A DNA stretch of 64,000 bases, taken from contig JBCNJP010000235.1 of NCBI GenBank assembly GCA_039602395.1, positions 1-64,000 on the forward strand, in the 5' to 3' direction. Below are positions 23,401-34,017 of the stretch, one piece after another; the first letter of the stretch is position 1; every line of letters begins with the position of its first letter. The stretch is from Deinandra increscens subsp. villosa. Taxonomy: Eukaryota; Streptophyta; Magnoliopsida; Asterales; Asteraceae. Under the pieces are notes generated by a model, which was given only the letters and a program-made list of their open reading frames with translations, did no database searches and was not told the origin of the DNA. The position numbers were made by a program, and so were the translations under genes.

Positions 23401-23648
23401 GTAGCATCAAAATCTTGAACTTCCTTAAAATCTCCATCTTCAGTTGGTCGTTCATACAATTTTCGAATTGGAATCCATAAATCTATGTCATTTGTGCTAA
23501 TATAAGCAGAAAACCGTTTCTTCCAATTCTGATAATCTTCCAATTTCAACAGTTTGGGAACTTTCTGACTTGTTCCAATTTCGTTCTCAAAATTTAACAT
23601 GGTTTGCATTGCGCTTTGCATTGCGGCAAAAGCTTGAAATTCCGACAT
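20409..23648 (-). pseudogene. Sirevirus-like Gag with coiled coils and two zinc knuckles, disabled
   Basis: Start ATG at 23648 (MSEFQAFAAMQSAM). Residues about 35-230 are a UBN2/copia-type Gag domain (LEDYQNWKKRFSAYI, LWDALSARCEG). A first knuckle reads CYKCS-stop-LGHFAKDC: a TAA at 22491-22493 falls inside the zinc motif, and the frame is open again downstream. From about 22280 to 21150 the protein is highly charged heptad-like sequence (ESLMKENALLMNKVQQLSE and onward), predicted long coiled coil. A frameshift near 21690 and another near 21130 break the C-terminal part, which carries a second knuckle, CYICRRPGHMAKDC (about 20700-20740). Sirevirus Gag proteins are unusual among copia elements in having long coiled-coil regions. 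No pol follows. Confidence 0.85.
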
Positions 23649-23675
23649 CGTTGAAAATTTGAAAAATTCTGTTCT

Positions 23676-23915
23676 CCGAACTTGCTCCGAACCTAGTCTG
23701 CTGTCCGAACCTACTCCGAACTTTCACCTAACTAGCTCCGAGCCTTCACCGAACGAGCTCCGAATCTATGAAGACTCCGATCTACCTCCGAACCTCAAAT
23801 CTCACCGAACCTAGACCGATACACCACCGAACTCTCGCCGAACTCTCTCCGAGTCACCTTCGAACCTCAAGTTCGGAGCGGTTACTCCGAGCTTGCCCAG
23901 TAACCTCCGAACCTC
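23676..23915 (-). repeat. CTCCGAAC-rich leader of the gag-only element
   Basis: Between the PBS and the gag start, roughly a dozen copies of CTCCGAAC/CACCGAAC-type words (GTTCGGAG on the transcribed strand) occur at irregular spacing. The same word is clustered in both LTRs. Confidence 0.75.
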
Positions 23916-24127
23916 GAAGACATTTTCGAAAACTCGTGAAAACGGACTGATTTTGATGAAACTTGATATAGTGGACGAGAAAAACTGATAGAAAATGGTT
24001 TAGAAACAGTTTTGGCACAAAACACCCGTGAGAAATGATAGAAAACACGTAATGAAGCTTGAGAAAACTTCAAAAACGCTCAATAATCCGAGAATAGCAA
24101 CCACAGATCAGTAGAGTGAACCAGAAA

Positions 24128-24139
24128 GCTCTGATACCA
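24128..24139 (-). promoter_or_regulatory. Primer-binding site of the gag-only copia element
   Basis: Minus strand TGGTATCAGAGC, a perfect match to the initiator tRNA-Met PBS, two bases inside the 5' LTR. Confidence 0.92.
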
Positions 24140-24141
24140 CT

Positions 24142-24510
24142 TGAAGATGTGTGAGCATCGGATCGTCTACTCGATCTAGCTATCCGAACATCGAAACGTA
24201 AATAACCGATTGTTTTATTGATCAAACGAGAACAATTACAACCAGTAAACCACAGAAAATTGACACAGAGAAACACACTCAGAAACACACACTTAAGATT
24301 CGCTCACACGCTCAGAACTTCTAAACACAAAGACCAAACTACTATATATACCCGATCGGCCGAACTCCCTCCGAACCCCAGGTTCGGCCGGTCCGAACTA
24401 CAGGTTCGGCCGGTCCGAACTACAGGTTCGGACCTAGTTCGGCCAACCCTATATTGGCTTGAACTTGGTCTGCTCGATACTTCACACGACGCACATTTCA
24501 GGTATCAACA
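24142..24510 (-). repeat. 5' LTR of the gag-only copia element
   Basis: 369 bp, 20 bp longer than its partner because 'ggtccgaactacaggttcgg' is duplicated here, offset by a 2-bp deletion elsewhere. Ends and internal TATATATA box are shared with 18379-18727. Confidence 0.93.
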
Positions 24511-24990
24511 GGGGCTTGTCAGACCCAGTAGTACTACATATATCTCCTTGCTATGTTCAATACTAACGGTACGTAAAGTAAGGACCTTTATGTTCAATGT
24601 GCTCAAGTATTCAGGTGATATATAAGATTCTATGTATCTCAAAACAATTTAGTTTATGCATGTTACTCCCCCAACAGGATTTCAAAACAGTTGAATGGGG
24701 CTATGAAACTCACCTTTGGGTTCGCTGCAACAAGAAATTAAATAGCGGGTCTTGTGTGATTTACCTAGCACCTAACGAGTATACATACATAAGTGTGTGT
24801 TCAACCAAATATGACTAAGTCTAGACCAACAGTGAAAATAAATAATATCATAACATGACATGACGAAGATTAGTAAATCCGAAACGAGTCAAAGATGGCA
24901 CACAGCCAAAAACATGACGATTACGAAAATCGATGAAAAGTATATTTTAAATAATAATATCCGTTCATGAAATCGAATAATAAAATACTT

Positions 24991-25023
<33 letters not shown>

Positions 25024-25194
25024 TAGCCAAATTTACAATTATATCAGAGTACTCAAATATACTTATATATTTATATTAATCTAACGTTTAGAATGTTTAT
25101 ACCGCACAATACAATAAAATATACTATTCATGTACGCATATTCTACACAAATATAGAGATTTCCCAAATCGCTCATTTTATATTCTTGAGTATG

Positions 25195-25229
<35 letters not shown>

Positions 25230-25284
25230 TTATATTTATGCCCAAAATATTTATTTGTATAATTTAACATAGAATTACTCATGA

Positions 25285-25317
<33 letters not shown>

Positions 25318-25556
25318 GTGATGAAAATTGGGTTATATAAATAACGAGATATGATTAAAATAACTATCATACGAGAGTTCTATGGGTCCAAAATAATATG
25401 GGGAATGGTCTGTGATTGGTTTTGAGTTGAGCAATTCCATAGAACAAGTATTAAAAAAAAACTGCAAAACCGGACTTGTAAATATGCCCGAATGAAATTA
25501 TTTTATATACACAGTGGGCTGAAATCTTGATTTAAAAGAAAAACAGAAAAGATTTG

Positions 25557-25632
25557 GGGTGACCGTGGTTCGAACCGACGACCTCTTGGTTACGATTCAC
25601 AAGACTTAGCCATCCGGGTAAGCCACTGAGAA
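25557..25632 (-). other. tRNA-like (pol III box A/B) patch within the gypsy LTR
   Basis: On the minus strand, TGGCTAAGTCTTG (box A-like) is followed about 30 bases later by GGTTCGAACC (box B-like), in a context that partly follows a tRNA cloverleaf. It may be a tRNA or SINE-head relic captured by the LTR. Acceptor and anticodon stems do not pair convincingly, so I do not call a functional tRNA. Confidence 0.35.
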
Positions 25633-26001
25633 CGGTTTTAAGCCAACCAGAAAATATATAACACGTTCCGATCGCGTGTCATCTTCTTCACTTGGCAACC
25701 CTAACTCACCGGAACTTATTCCAACTGCTGAAAAAACACGAATGACGACCCAAACCATAGAAAACACCTCGAATAACACGCGGCTTGGGATTTGATGTCG
25801 AAGGTCGACTACGGTGATGTGGACGCTCGAACAGTGACTGAGTATGGATATGCAGTGGTCACTGGTGGTCCAATATTGGTAGCAGTGGCGATGGAACTCG
25901 ATCGGGATGTGACCGGAAGTCTTGTGTCTTTGTTGGTGCTCCAGAAGGTTTAGAGGGTGTCGAGAGTTGCCAACTGATCGAGAGAATGGATTTGTTGGTT
26001 T

Positions 26002-26409
26002 TAAGGGCTTGTTTGGGATTCTTATTAAAACGGTTTATTTACTTATCAACTTTTTAAAAAGCCAATAAGCATTTTTGAATGTTTGGCAACTCAATAAGCA
26101 CTTTTGCCTTTGGCTTTTCAAAAATCTAATAAGTTAGTTTTTAATAAGCCAAGTTTTTTTGGATCTTCGAAACTACTTATAGCTTTTTGAGTAGTGAATT
26201 ACCATGCTACCCTTCTTTTAACTTATACTCACCTAACCTTATACCCCTCAACCCATTTTTAGTTATTTTACATATAAAAGCACTTATCAACATAAATAAG
26301 CGAATCCAAACACTTTTATAAAACTCCTTCTTAAAAAGTCATAAGCCAATAAACACTTTTGATAAAAAGCACTTATCCACTTAAATAATCAATCCCAAGC
26401 AAGCCCTAA
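26002..26409. mobile_element. MITE (402 bp, TAA duplication, GGGCTTGTTTGGGATT termini)
   Basis: TAA, then GGGCTTGTTTGGGATT at 26005. The right end AATCCCAAGCAAGCCC (to 26406) is followed by TAA. The termini differ at one base. The interior repeats 'aataagcacttttg' words in both orientations. Non-coding. The 3-bp TAA duplication suggests a Harbinger-type MITE, though similar termini also occur in hAT MITEs. Confidence 0.75.
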
Positions 26410-27169
26410 GTGACTGATCGTTAAGTGTAATCGAAAGAATTTATATCAGAAATTATGACGAGGGCGGTGATCGGATGTGACGGCTTCTTAAGACTTCAAA
26501 TCAACTTTTGGGATATTGCAAGAATGGTCCCTTCTTGGTTTACATAAAACGCTCCCAGGTTTAGGTAACTGCGAAATGGGTCCTTCCAGGTTTGATTAAA
26601 TGAATAAAAGTTTAAGAAATTGTAGAATAGGTCCCTTAAAGTTTTAAAACGTTAACGAATTCTTTAACGGGGTTAACAAAGATAACTTGACGATGAACAT
26701 ACGTGTATATGTCAAAACATATTTAACGTATAACGATTATAAAACATAACCTTTGATTCGTTCACATAAAATCATAAATATAAATTCATAAATATATACC
26801 TTGAGTTCACATAAAATGGTAAACATGAAATCATAACGGTACGTATATATAACTCACATAAAGTCATAAAACATTACGTGTAACTACGTGACACATTGCC
26901 ACATAAAATCATTGAATATTATGTGTATGTGTATATATATATCACATAAAATCATAAGTATAATTTGTCACATAAAATGACAAAGGTGCACACATGAAAT
27001 CATAGATTATGATCTACATAATATATAAAACGTCGAGACTCGAGTGCATGCTCGTATAGTGATGGTTACACAAACCCTAGTTAACATAGTCAACACAAGT
27101 CAAACACATAAATATTCACACAACATTAGGTTAAATCCGGAAAGCACATGAAAAACACGGATCGTCACA
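26410..27169. other. Distal part of the gypsy LTR, non-coding
   Basis: AT-rich with many 'cacataaaatcat' words (about 26760-27000). From 26971 the sequence is repeated after the gap at 44115. Confidence 0.6.
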
Positions 27170-27294
27170 GTATACCCTTGTTGAAAAATTTTCGTCCCGA
27201 AAATTGCACAACGCGGTTAACGAGTTGATTACAAGAAAAGAAAATTTCTCAATCGTCACATCATCCCCTTGTTAAAGAGATTTCACCCCGAAAT

Positions 27295-28020
27295 TTAACT
27301 CATACCTGAGCTGGTTGATGGTTGATTTCCGAAAAGCCCGGGATACTTATTTCTCATTTTATCCTCACCTTCCCACGTGAACTCCGGTCCATGCTTTGAG
27401 TTCCAACGAACTTTGAATATTGGGATCTTGTTGTGCTTAAGTTGCTTTACCTCCCGCTCCATGATTTCCAGTTGCTCATCTATCTCTAAGTTCGCGAGTG
27501 GGACAATCGGTGTTCCATTCGATAAACATTTTTTTAAATTGGATACATGAAATACGTTGTGTACTCTACTTAACTCTTCCTGCAAGTTCATATCGTGTGC
27601 CACTGGAGCAATTCTCTTGACAATCTCAAATGGTCCAACATATCGCAGATTAAACTTTCCACGTTTCCCAAAGCGGATTACCCCTTTATAGGGCAAGACT
27701 TTCAATAGATCCTTGACTCCTTCCTAAATTCCAAATGTTTTCGTCGTTTATCAGCATAACTTTCTGTCTATCCCGTGCAACAGCCAAAGATTTAGGATCT
27801 GCATGATTTTCTCCGTTGTTTTGTGTACCGACTCAGGACCTATGAGTAGGCTCTCACCAACCTCTGCCCAGCATATGGGTGACCTACATTTACGGCCATA
27901 CAATGCCTTAAACGACACTGCACCAATGCTAGTGTGATAACTATTGTTATAAGAAAACTCAACCAATGGTAGGTGGGTGATGACCAATGGTAGGTCGGTG
28001 ATGTGAGTCAAATTATACAT
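27295..28020 (-). pseudogene. Ty3/gypsy integrase C-terminal remnant
   Basis: Minus strand. The first part (about 28020-27752) has HLPLVEFSYNNSYHTSIGA and ALYGRKCRSPICWAEVGES, the C-terminal part of the integrase core. After stops and a frame change near 27750 it continues (27705-27295) with PYKGVIRFGKRGKFNLRYVG, the GPF/Y-like region, and a chromodomain-like tail (KVRWNSKHGPEFTWEGEDKM). Upstream pol is missing. A small tandem duplication ('gaccaatggtaggt') marks the 5' edge. The adjacent LTR at 17833-27169 is its 3' LTR by orientation and spacing. Confidence 0.88.
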
Positions 28021-28029
28021 ATTTTTACG

Positions 28030-29100
28030 GCAAATATCCCTCACAAAATGGATGAAAACAGGGAAACTACTGACGAAATAACCAAATATTGTTTTCTTTT
28101 TAGTTTTTTTAATCACAAAAGGAGCTAAAACGATAGAAAATATGAAGACAAAATGCAAGATTAGTGATTTTTGGCCTAAGCACGTCACGTGCCTAGCCAG
28201 ACACGGCTCGTGCCTCCTTCCCGCTTCTCCCAGAAAGAGTTGACTTCTGCCTCTGACTACGCACGACCCGTGTCCTGATCCACACAGCTCGTGCTCCTGT
28301 TGAGTGTTGCACACGACCCATGCCACTGATGGCACACGACCCATGCCTCTGCCCCTGGAATATTCCAAGAGATCGACTGATAAGCACGACCCGTGCCAAA
28401 TGCCATCTTTGTCTATAAAATTCGCCCTTCTCCTCCATTTTCATTTTCTCAATTCTTCACTTCTTCTACTTATTCTAGTTTAGTTAATAGTCGAGCCACT
28501 TGGCGTTTTTCTTAGTCTTAATCTTTCAAGTTTGTAAGAATATTAACTAAATAAGAATTTGTTTAAAGTTTGTCTATGAACTACTCATTTTCTATTAAGC
28601 AAATCATTAAAGTCATGATTATGGTTGGCTAAACTCTTATACTCACTTGGGGATAAACGAGCCTTTGGTTGATAAGTAAAATGAATTTATATACGTACCT
28701 TAAGGTAAGTACGAATGACTTTATGAAAACTCTTTTAAATTAAAAGTGTATGTTCTAACCTTTTTGAACAAATGTACCTTGTGTATTATAGACCATTTGA
28801 GGAGTTGAAAGGCCATCACTCGGACGTGTGACACTCGCTGGGGGACGATGCATTATCCTAACGGTGACTCGCACCTATACAAAGTAATATGTTCGTGAGT
28901 TTTATGTCTATGTAAACAAACACAACTTTCACGCTAACTACAGCCTGAAGGTACTGGTTGGGATTGAGGTTAGTAATATTTTATCACTTCATGGAAGTCG
29001 GTGAGTTACATGTTTGTGAACTTGGCTCTGGTTACGACCTCTCATGTTTGCGCGAAAGTGGTGCATGAAGGAAATGGACCTTAGTCACTTTTAAAGATAA
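28030..29100 (+). repeat. LTR-like segment with promoter and CACGACCCGTGCC motifs
   Basis: About six variants of (G)CACGACCCGTGCC / CACACGACCCATGCC lie in 28170-28400, followed by TATAAAA at 28414-28420 and a pyrimidine-rich leader. The rest is non-coding. It looks like U3/R/U5 of a gypsy-type LTR in plus orientation, truncated on both sides. The matching copy is at 45178-46250. No PBS was found before the copia gag at 29110. Confidence 0.45.
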
Positions 29101-29109
29101 GTTTCATAA

Positions 29110-32100
29110 TACATTTATCTGATGTGTGGGTTGTTCCCCTGCTGGTTCACGACAACGTATTCGACAACACCAATTTCATGGATTAGTATCGCAACCTGAA
29201 AATTCTTCTCACGGATGAAAAGAGTTTTATGTTCTTGAGAACCCAAACCCTGAAGAACTTGCAGATCATAACAGTACTGACCATGCAAAATGGGCAAGGC
29301 ATGTTGATGATTCTCAGACTGTGACGTGTCTTATGCTGGCAACAATGATCCCCGAGCTTTAGAGGAACATGGTTGACAAGAAAGCATATAACATAAGCGC
29401 GCAACTGACAGGCATGATTCAGCAGCATGCTCGCCACGAACGTTTTGAGGTAATGAGATCCCTTATCACGTGTTGTATGTAAGAGGGTTCTTCAGTAGTG
29501 CTCACGTACTAAAATGAATAGCTATGTCGATCATCTAGAACTTTTGGGATATCCACTACATGATGAGTTAGCCACATACATTGTCCTTAAACTCACTACC
29601 CAGGTCATATGATTAGTTCGTTTTTAACTATAATATGAATGGTGTGGAGAAGGATCCATTGCTGATGATTCGAGATGGTAGAATTGGTAAGAAAACCAAG
29701 AGAGCCAAGGGCAAAGGCAAGGAAAAGAGAAAAGGGAAGAAACAAGAATCTCACAAAGGAAGTTCTCAGAAAGATGCCAAGTGTTTCCACTATGATGAAA
29801 TGGGGCACTGGAAGAGGAACTGTCCTAAATACCTAATTTGAAGTGAAAACGAAGAAGTTGTCACTCGGAGGAAAGTCCTCAAGTATACATGTTATCTATT
29901 TTCTTTCTCCAAGCAAATCTTGAGTGCCTTGACACTGGATGTGATAGTCACAACGATTTGCATAGGTTAAGAAAACTTAGAGATTTGAAGCAAGACGACT
30001 TGGATCTGCACGTTGGGAATGGGCAGAAAGTTGCTGTGAAAGCCGTAGGAGATTTTACTATAAATTTACCTAGGGGTTCAACATTATTTTAAATAACCGT
30101 TGTTATGTCCCTAGTATGACTAGAAACATCATTTCTCTGTTTTCCTTGAAATGACAGGGTATGTTTTTAATGATAAGGGTGATTCCTTTTTTGTATACTT
30201 GAATGATATGTTTTATTTTGAAACAAGACCACACAATGGAATCTATGAGATAGATACCAGATAGATACCAATGTTAACATGATATACAACATCTCTAATA
30301 AACATGCTAGGACTAGTGTCAATGACACGTTTAGATGGCATTGTCGACTAGGACACATAAACAAGAATCGCATCAAGAAACTCCAAGCTGCCAATATTAG
30401 AACCCACTGGTTTAGAGTTTTTGACACATGTGAGTCTTGTTTAAGTGGCAAGTTGACCAAGCCGTCTTTCTTGTATGGGTATGTCTATCTTATGCGGCAT
30501 AAACATGAAACTTTTGAAAAGTTTAAAGAATACCAGAACGAAGTACAAAAGCAGCTTGGTAAGACGACTAAAGCACTTTGATCAGATCGAGGTGGCGAAT
30601 ATCTAAGTGAGGAATTCGACCCACACCTCAAGTCTTGTGGGATTGTATCCCATCTCACTACACCAATAACCCCACAGTTGAATAGTGTTTCTGAGAGAAG
30701 AAATCGAACATTGTTAGGCATGGTTCGATTAATGATGTTTCACACCAATCTGTCACACTCCTTTTGGAGTTTTGCTCTTGAAATTGCTGCCCGATTAGTG
30801 AACCTCGCTCCTACGAAGAAGGTAGATAAGACACCTTATGAGATATGGCATGGGGAACGACCCAAATTATCCTACCTAAAGGTATGGGGATGCTATGCGT
30901 ATGTTCCAAGTGAATCTTCGAACAAATTAGATCCTCGCGGCGATAAAGTTGTTCTCGTCGGATATGCCCAGAAAGTTAGTTATTATTTCTATAACCCTAC
31001 TGAGAACACATTTTTCATCAAACATAGAGGAACATTCTTAGAGGATGAGTTCCTCTAATGAGGGGATGAAAATAATCAGACTGACCTTGAAGAAGTTCGA
31101 GATCAACCTGAGACCCAACTAGAAACCGGTTCGGTAGATCAGCATGAGATGACTAAATCTGAAAGAATATCAAAACCAGTAGTAACACAAGGCGTTCACA
31201 GAACTACGCGGGACCGTCATGAAACATAAAGATATCTAGGTATGCACGAGGAACCCGTGAACTATAAGGATGAGATCTCAGATACTAAGTCTGAGAAATG
31301 GATGGAAGCCCTGCGCGCAGAGATGCAGTCCATGTATGACAACCAAGTCTGGGATTTGGTTAAACCTCCACCCGATTGTTGCGCAGTAGGAAGTAAATGG
31401 GTTTTCAAGTTGAAAACAAACATGGATGGTAATGTGCAAACCTATAAGGTTAGGCTAGTAGATAAAGGGTTTACTCAAACTCAAGGAGCTGATTATGATG
31501 AAACTTTCTCGCCTGTAGCTATGCTTAAATCAATCAGGATACTACTCACTATAGTTGCGTATTATGATTACGAGATATGGCAGATGGATGTCAAAACTAT
31601 GTTTCTTAATGGACATTTAAATGAAGATGTCTATTTGAAACAACCTGAAGGTTTTGAGGATCCAAAGAACCCTGAAAAGGTATGCAAGCTGAACAAATCC
31701 ATTTATGGATTGAAGCAGGCATCTCGAAGCTGGAATCTTCATTTTGATTAAAAGATAAAAGAGTTTGGTTTTATCAATAACGAATATGAACCATGTGTTT
31801 ACAAAAAGGCAAGTGGGAGCTCTATCACTTTTCTAATCCTCTATGTAGATGACATATTAATCATTGGAAACAACATACCTATGCTTAGGGAAGTGAAACG
31901 TTAGTTGCAAAAGTGTTTCTCAATGAAAGATCTTGGCAAAGCCACCTATATTTTAGAAATTAAAATTCATAGAGATAGGTCAAGAAGGCTAATTGGACTA
32001 AGCCAAAGTACATATATTGACAAGGTCTTGCGACGCTTCTCAATGCAAAATTCCAAGAGAGGATCTTTGCCCATGACACACGGAACCATTCTAAACAAAG

Positions 32101-32790
32101 AACAATCACCCCAGACAGACGAGTAGATAGAGCATATGAAAAGAGTTCCATATGCATCTGCTATTGGTTCCATTATGTATGCCATGCTATGTACTAGACC
32201 AGACGTGTCATACGCTCTATGTATGACGAGTAGATATCAGCAGAATCCGGGTGAGAGTCACTGGATTGCTGTGAAAAATATCCTTAAGTACTTGAGAAGA
32301 ACTAAGGTTATGTTTCTGATATATGGAGCAACAAAGGAAGAACTTAGTGTAAGGTGTTACACAAACGCAAGTTTTCAGACTAACCGAGATGATTCTCGAT
32401 CACAAATGGGATATGTAGTTACCTTGAATGGTGGCGTTGTATACTTCAGAATCAAAATACATGATAGCATGAGATGCTGTAGAGAATGATGCTTAGATGA
32501 AGAAGTTCATTGCTGATCTCGATGTTGTGCCTAGTATACAAAGGCAAGTCGAGGTACGTTGAGACACGACTGGTACCATTTCTCAAGCGAGGGAACCACC
32601 ATCGCATCACAGTACAAAGCATATTCTACGAAAGTTTCGTTACATTCGAGAAAGATTGGAACGAGTCGATGTCATCATAAGCAAGATCCATACTGACCAA
32701 AATCTGGCAGACCCATTTGCTAAACCTATGCCTCACGTCAAACATGAGGAGCATGCTGAGAAAATAGGTCTTAGATTTGAGAGTTAGTGG
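29110..32790 (+). pseudogene. Decayed Ty1/copia gag-pol
   Basis: Remnants in order: Gag (NVFDNTNFMDWYRNLKILL-like, then ARHERFEVM); a knuckle missing its second Cys (CFHYDEMGHWKRNC, 29789-29830); protease-like LDTGCDSHND; pre-integrase (WHCRLGHINKNRI ... CESCLSGK); and integrase in which CLSGKLTKPSF jumps directly to YGYVYLMRH (about 30475), deleting the first catalytic Asp. Then come SERRNRTLLGM, reverse transcriptase (GSKWVFKLKTNMDG, QMDVKTMFLNG, YVDDILII at about 31840) and RNase H to about 32790, where the usual YTDAS reads CYTNAS. Many stops and frameshifts. The copy at 46255-49933 shares almost all of them, so decay preceded the split of the two copies. Confidence 0.92.
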
Positions 32791-33418
32791 ATTTGATTTG
32801 TATTTAGAAATTTGGCGCTTTCGAAAGAATAGACAAATATTCTTGGTTTATCTTAATAGTTAAGGAGTTATATATAAACTATTTGTCTTCGATTATTAGT
32901 ATATTAAGAATCCATGAATACTAGTGTATTCTAAATGTCCATGGTTGATCATATGCGTGAGAACAAATCTGAGCGATAGACTATTATGAGTTATGATCAG
33001 ATTCATGAGATGAATGCTCAAGAAGTGTTGAGAATCATATTCAGAGATATTTTATGAGTTGAATAAATATTGGATGTAGCTCGCTTCAAAATAATCTTCA
33101 TGGATCAATGTCATAAGATATTTTGATAATGGTAAAATCATGTAATCCTTAGACTTGCGATACAAACTAAAGCGAACGTTTGCTGAAAGGTCACTCTTTG
33201 ATTTTATCTAACGTTGCGTCCTTGATAGGGCAGTAATAAGGGTACTTAATTGGGAGTGATCTGAAGCTCAGTGGGAGCTGTTTGTAGCCAAAAGAATATG
33301 TTCTCTTATTTCCATAAGAGTTAAACATTCTGGCGCCGTCGTTGAATTTGAATAGTGAAAATGCATGGCCGTGCTCGAACTATGATTACTTTGTTAAGAC
33401 TAATCCAATGATCCTCTT

Positions 33419-33420
<2 letters not shown>

Positions 33421-33484
<64 letters not shown>
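33421..33484. repeat. (TA)n-(TG)n microsatellite
   Basis: TA run to 33467 followed by a TG run. It is preceded by 'aatgatcctcttcc', the same junction as at 8664-8677. The right copy is at 50566-50628 with a different TA count. Confidence 0.95.
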
Positions 33485-33485
<1 letters not shown>

Positions 33486-33966
33486 ATGTATATGATTTTC
33501 AAAAATCATATATGATATATATGAATAAGGTTAATTATGTGATACTTAATTAGTTGTGATATATATATATGTGGATTTTGAAATCCTATATTATATATAT
33601 ATTTACTTGAATTTTGAATAACTAATAAGTTATCTAGTTATTATGGATTGATTCAAATTGATTTAGTTGACATAATTATCTTGTTTGAAACATCAGTTTC
33701 ATGCATGAACGTTTCATGCATTAATACTATTTTTAATTTAGACATACACAATGAACGCCAAAGAACCATAGAACACCATATACTTTTCTTATTAAATTGT
33801 TTTATTGAAAGTATTACTTTTAGCTATACCCGCTATACCCAAAAAAATATCCAACTATCACCACAACTATTAGAGAAATACCTAATCATCTAACTTTTCA
33901 TTTCATACACTCTTTTATAAAACACTTTAAAATATATAAACCAAACCTCATGACCTCCCTCCTGTG

Positions 33967-33969
<3 letters not shown>

Positions 33970-34015
<46 letters not shown>
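33970..34015. repeat. (TA)n microsatellite
   Basis: About 22 TA units. The right copy at about 51115-51152 is shorter. Confidence 0.95.

Positions 34016-34017
<2 letters not shown>

Larger units (their letters stand above)
18379..24510 (-). mobile_element. Complete gag-only Ty1/copia (Sirevirus-like) element, TSD GGGGC
   Basis: Direct LTRs at 18379-18727 and 24142-24510 are flanked by identical 5-bp GGGGC at 18374-18378 and 24511-24515, proving a single insertion event. On the minus strand the order is: 5' LTR (24510-24142), initiator-Met PBS, leader, long gag with coiled coils and two zinc knuckles, 1.7 kb of non-coding DNA, PPT, 3' LTR. Protease, integrase, reverse transcriptase and RNase H are absent. 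Several extra CT-rich blocks (GGGGGAG on the minus strand) precede the 3' LTR, as described for Sireviruses. The LTRs differ at about five single bases plus a 22-bp and a 2-bp indel, so the insertion is fairly young. It must have moved using enzymes from another element. Confidence 0.9.
17833..27169 (-). mobile_element. Gypsy-type 3' LTR (~3.2 kb), split by a nested copia element
   Basis: On the minus strand the LTR starts TGTGACGATCC (27169) just beyond a purine-rich stretch next to the gypsy integrase relic, and ends GGGGTGTGACA (17833). Removing the 6132-bp inserted element and one 5-bp duplication leaves about 3200 bp. The ends form an imperfect TGTGAC.../...GTGACA inverted pair like other long Asteraceae gypsy LTRs. 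It holds a TAA-flanked MITE (26005-26406), several (TA)n tracts (about 25006-25024, 25197-25226, 25285-25317) and a tRNA-like patch, but no gene. The assignment rests on terminal signals and position, not on a second LTR copy. Confidence 0.6.

Noticed and set aside
25557..25632. Functional tRNA gene
   Set aside because: Box-like words are present but the acceptor and anticodon stems do not pair, and it lies inside an LTR; reported only as a tRNA-like patch.
29100..29108. 5' LTR matching the copia LTR at 34776
   Set aside because: I looked through 28000-29110 for TGTTGG...CCCAACA ends and a TGGTATCAGAGC site and found none; the 5' LTR appears lost or lies outside.
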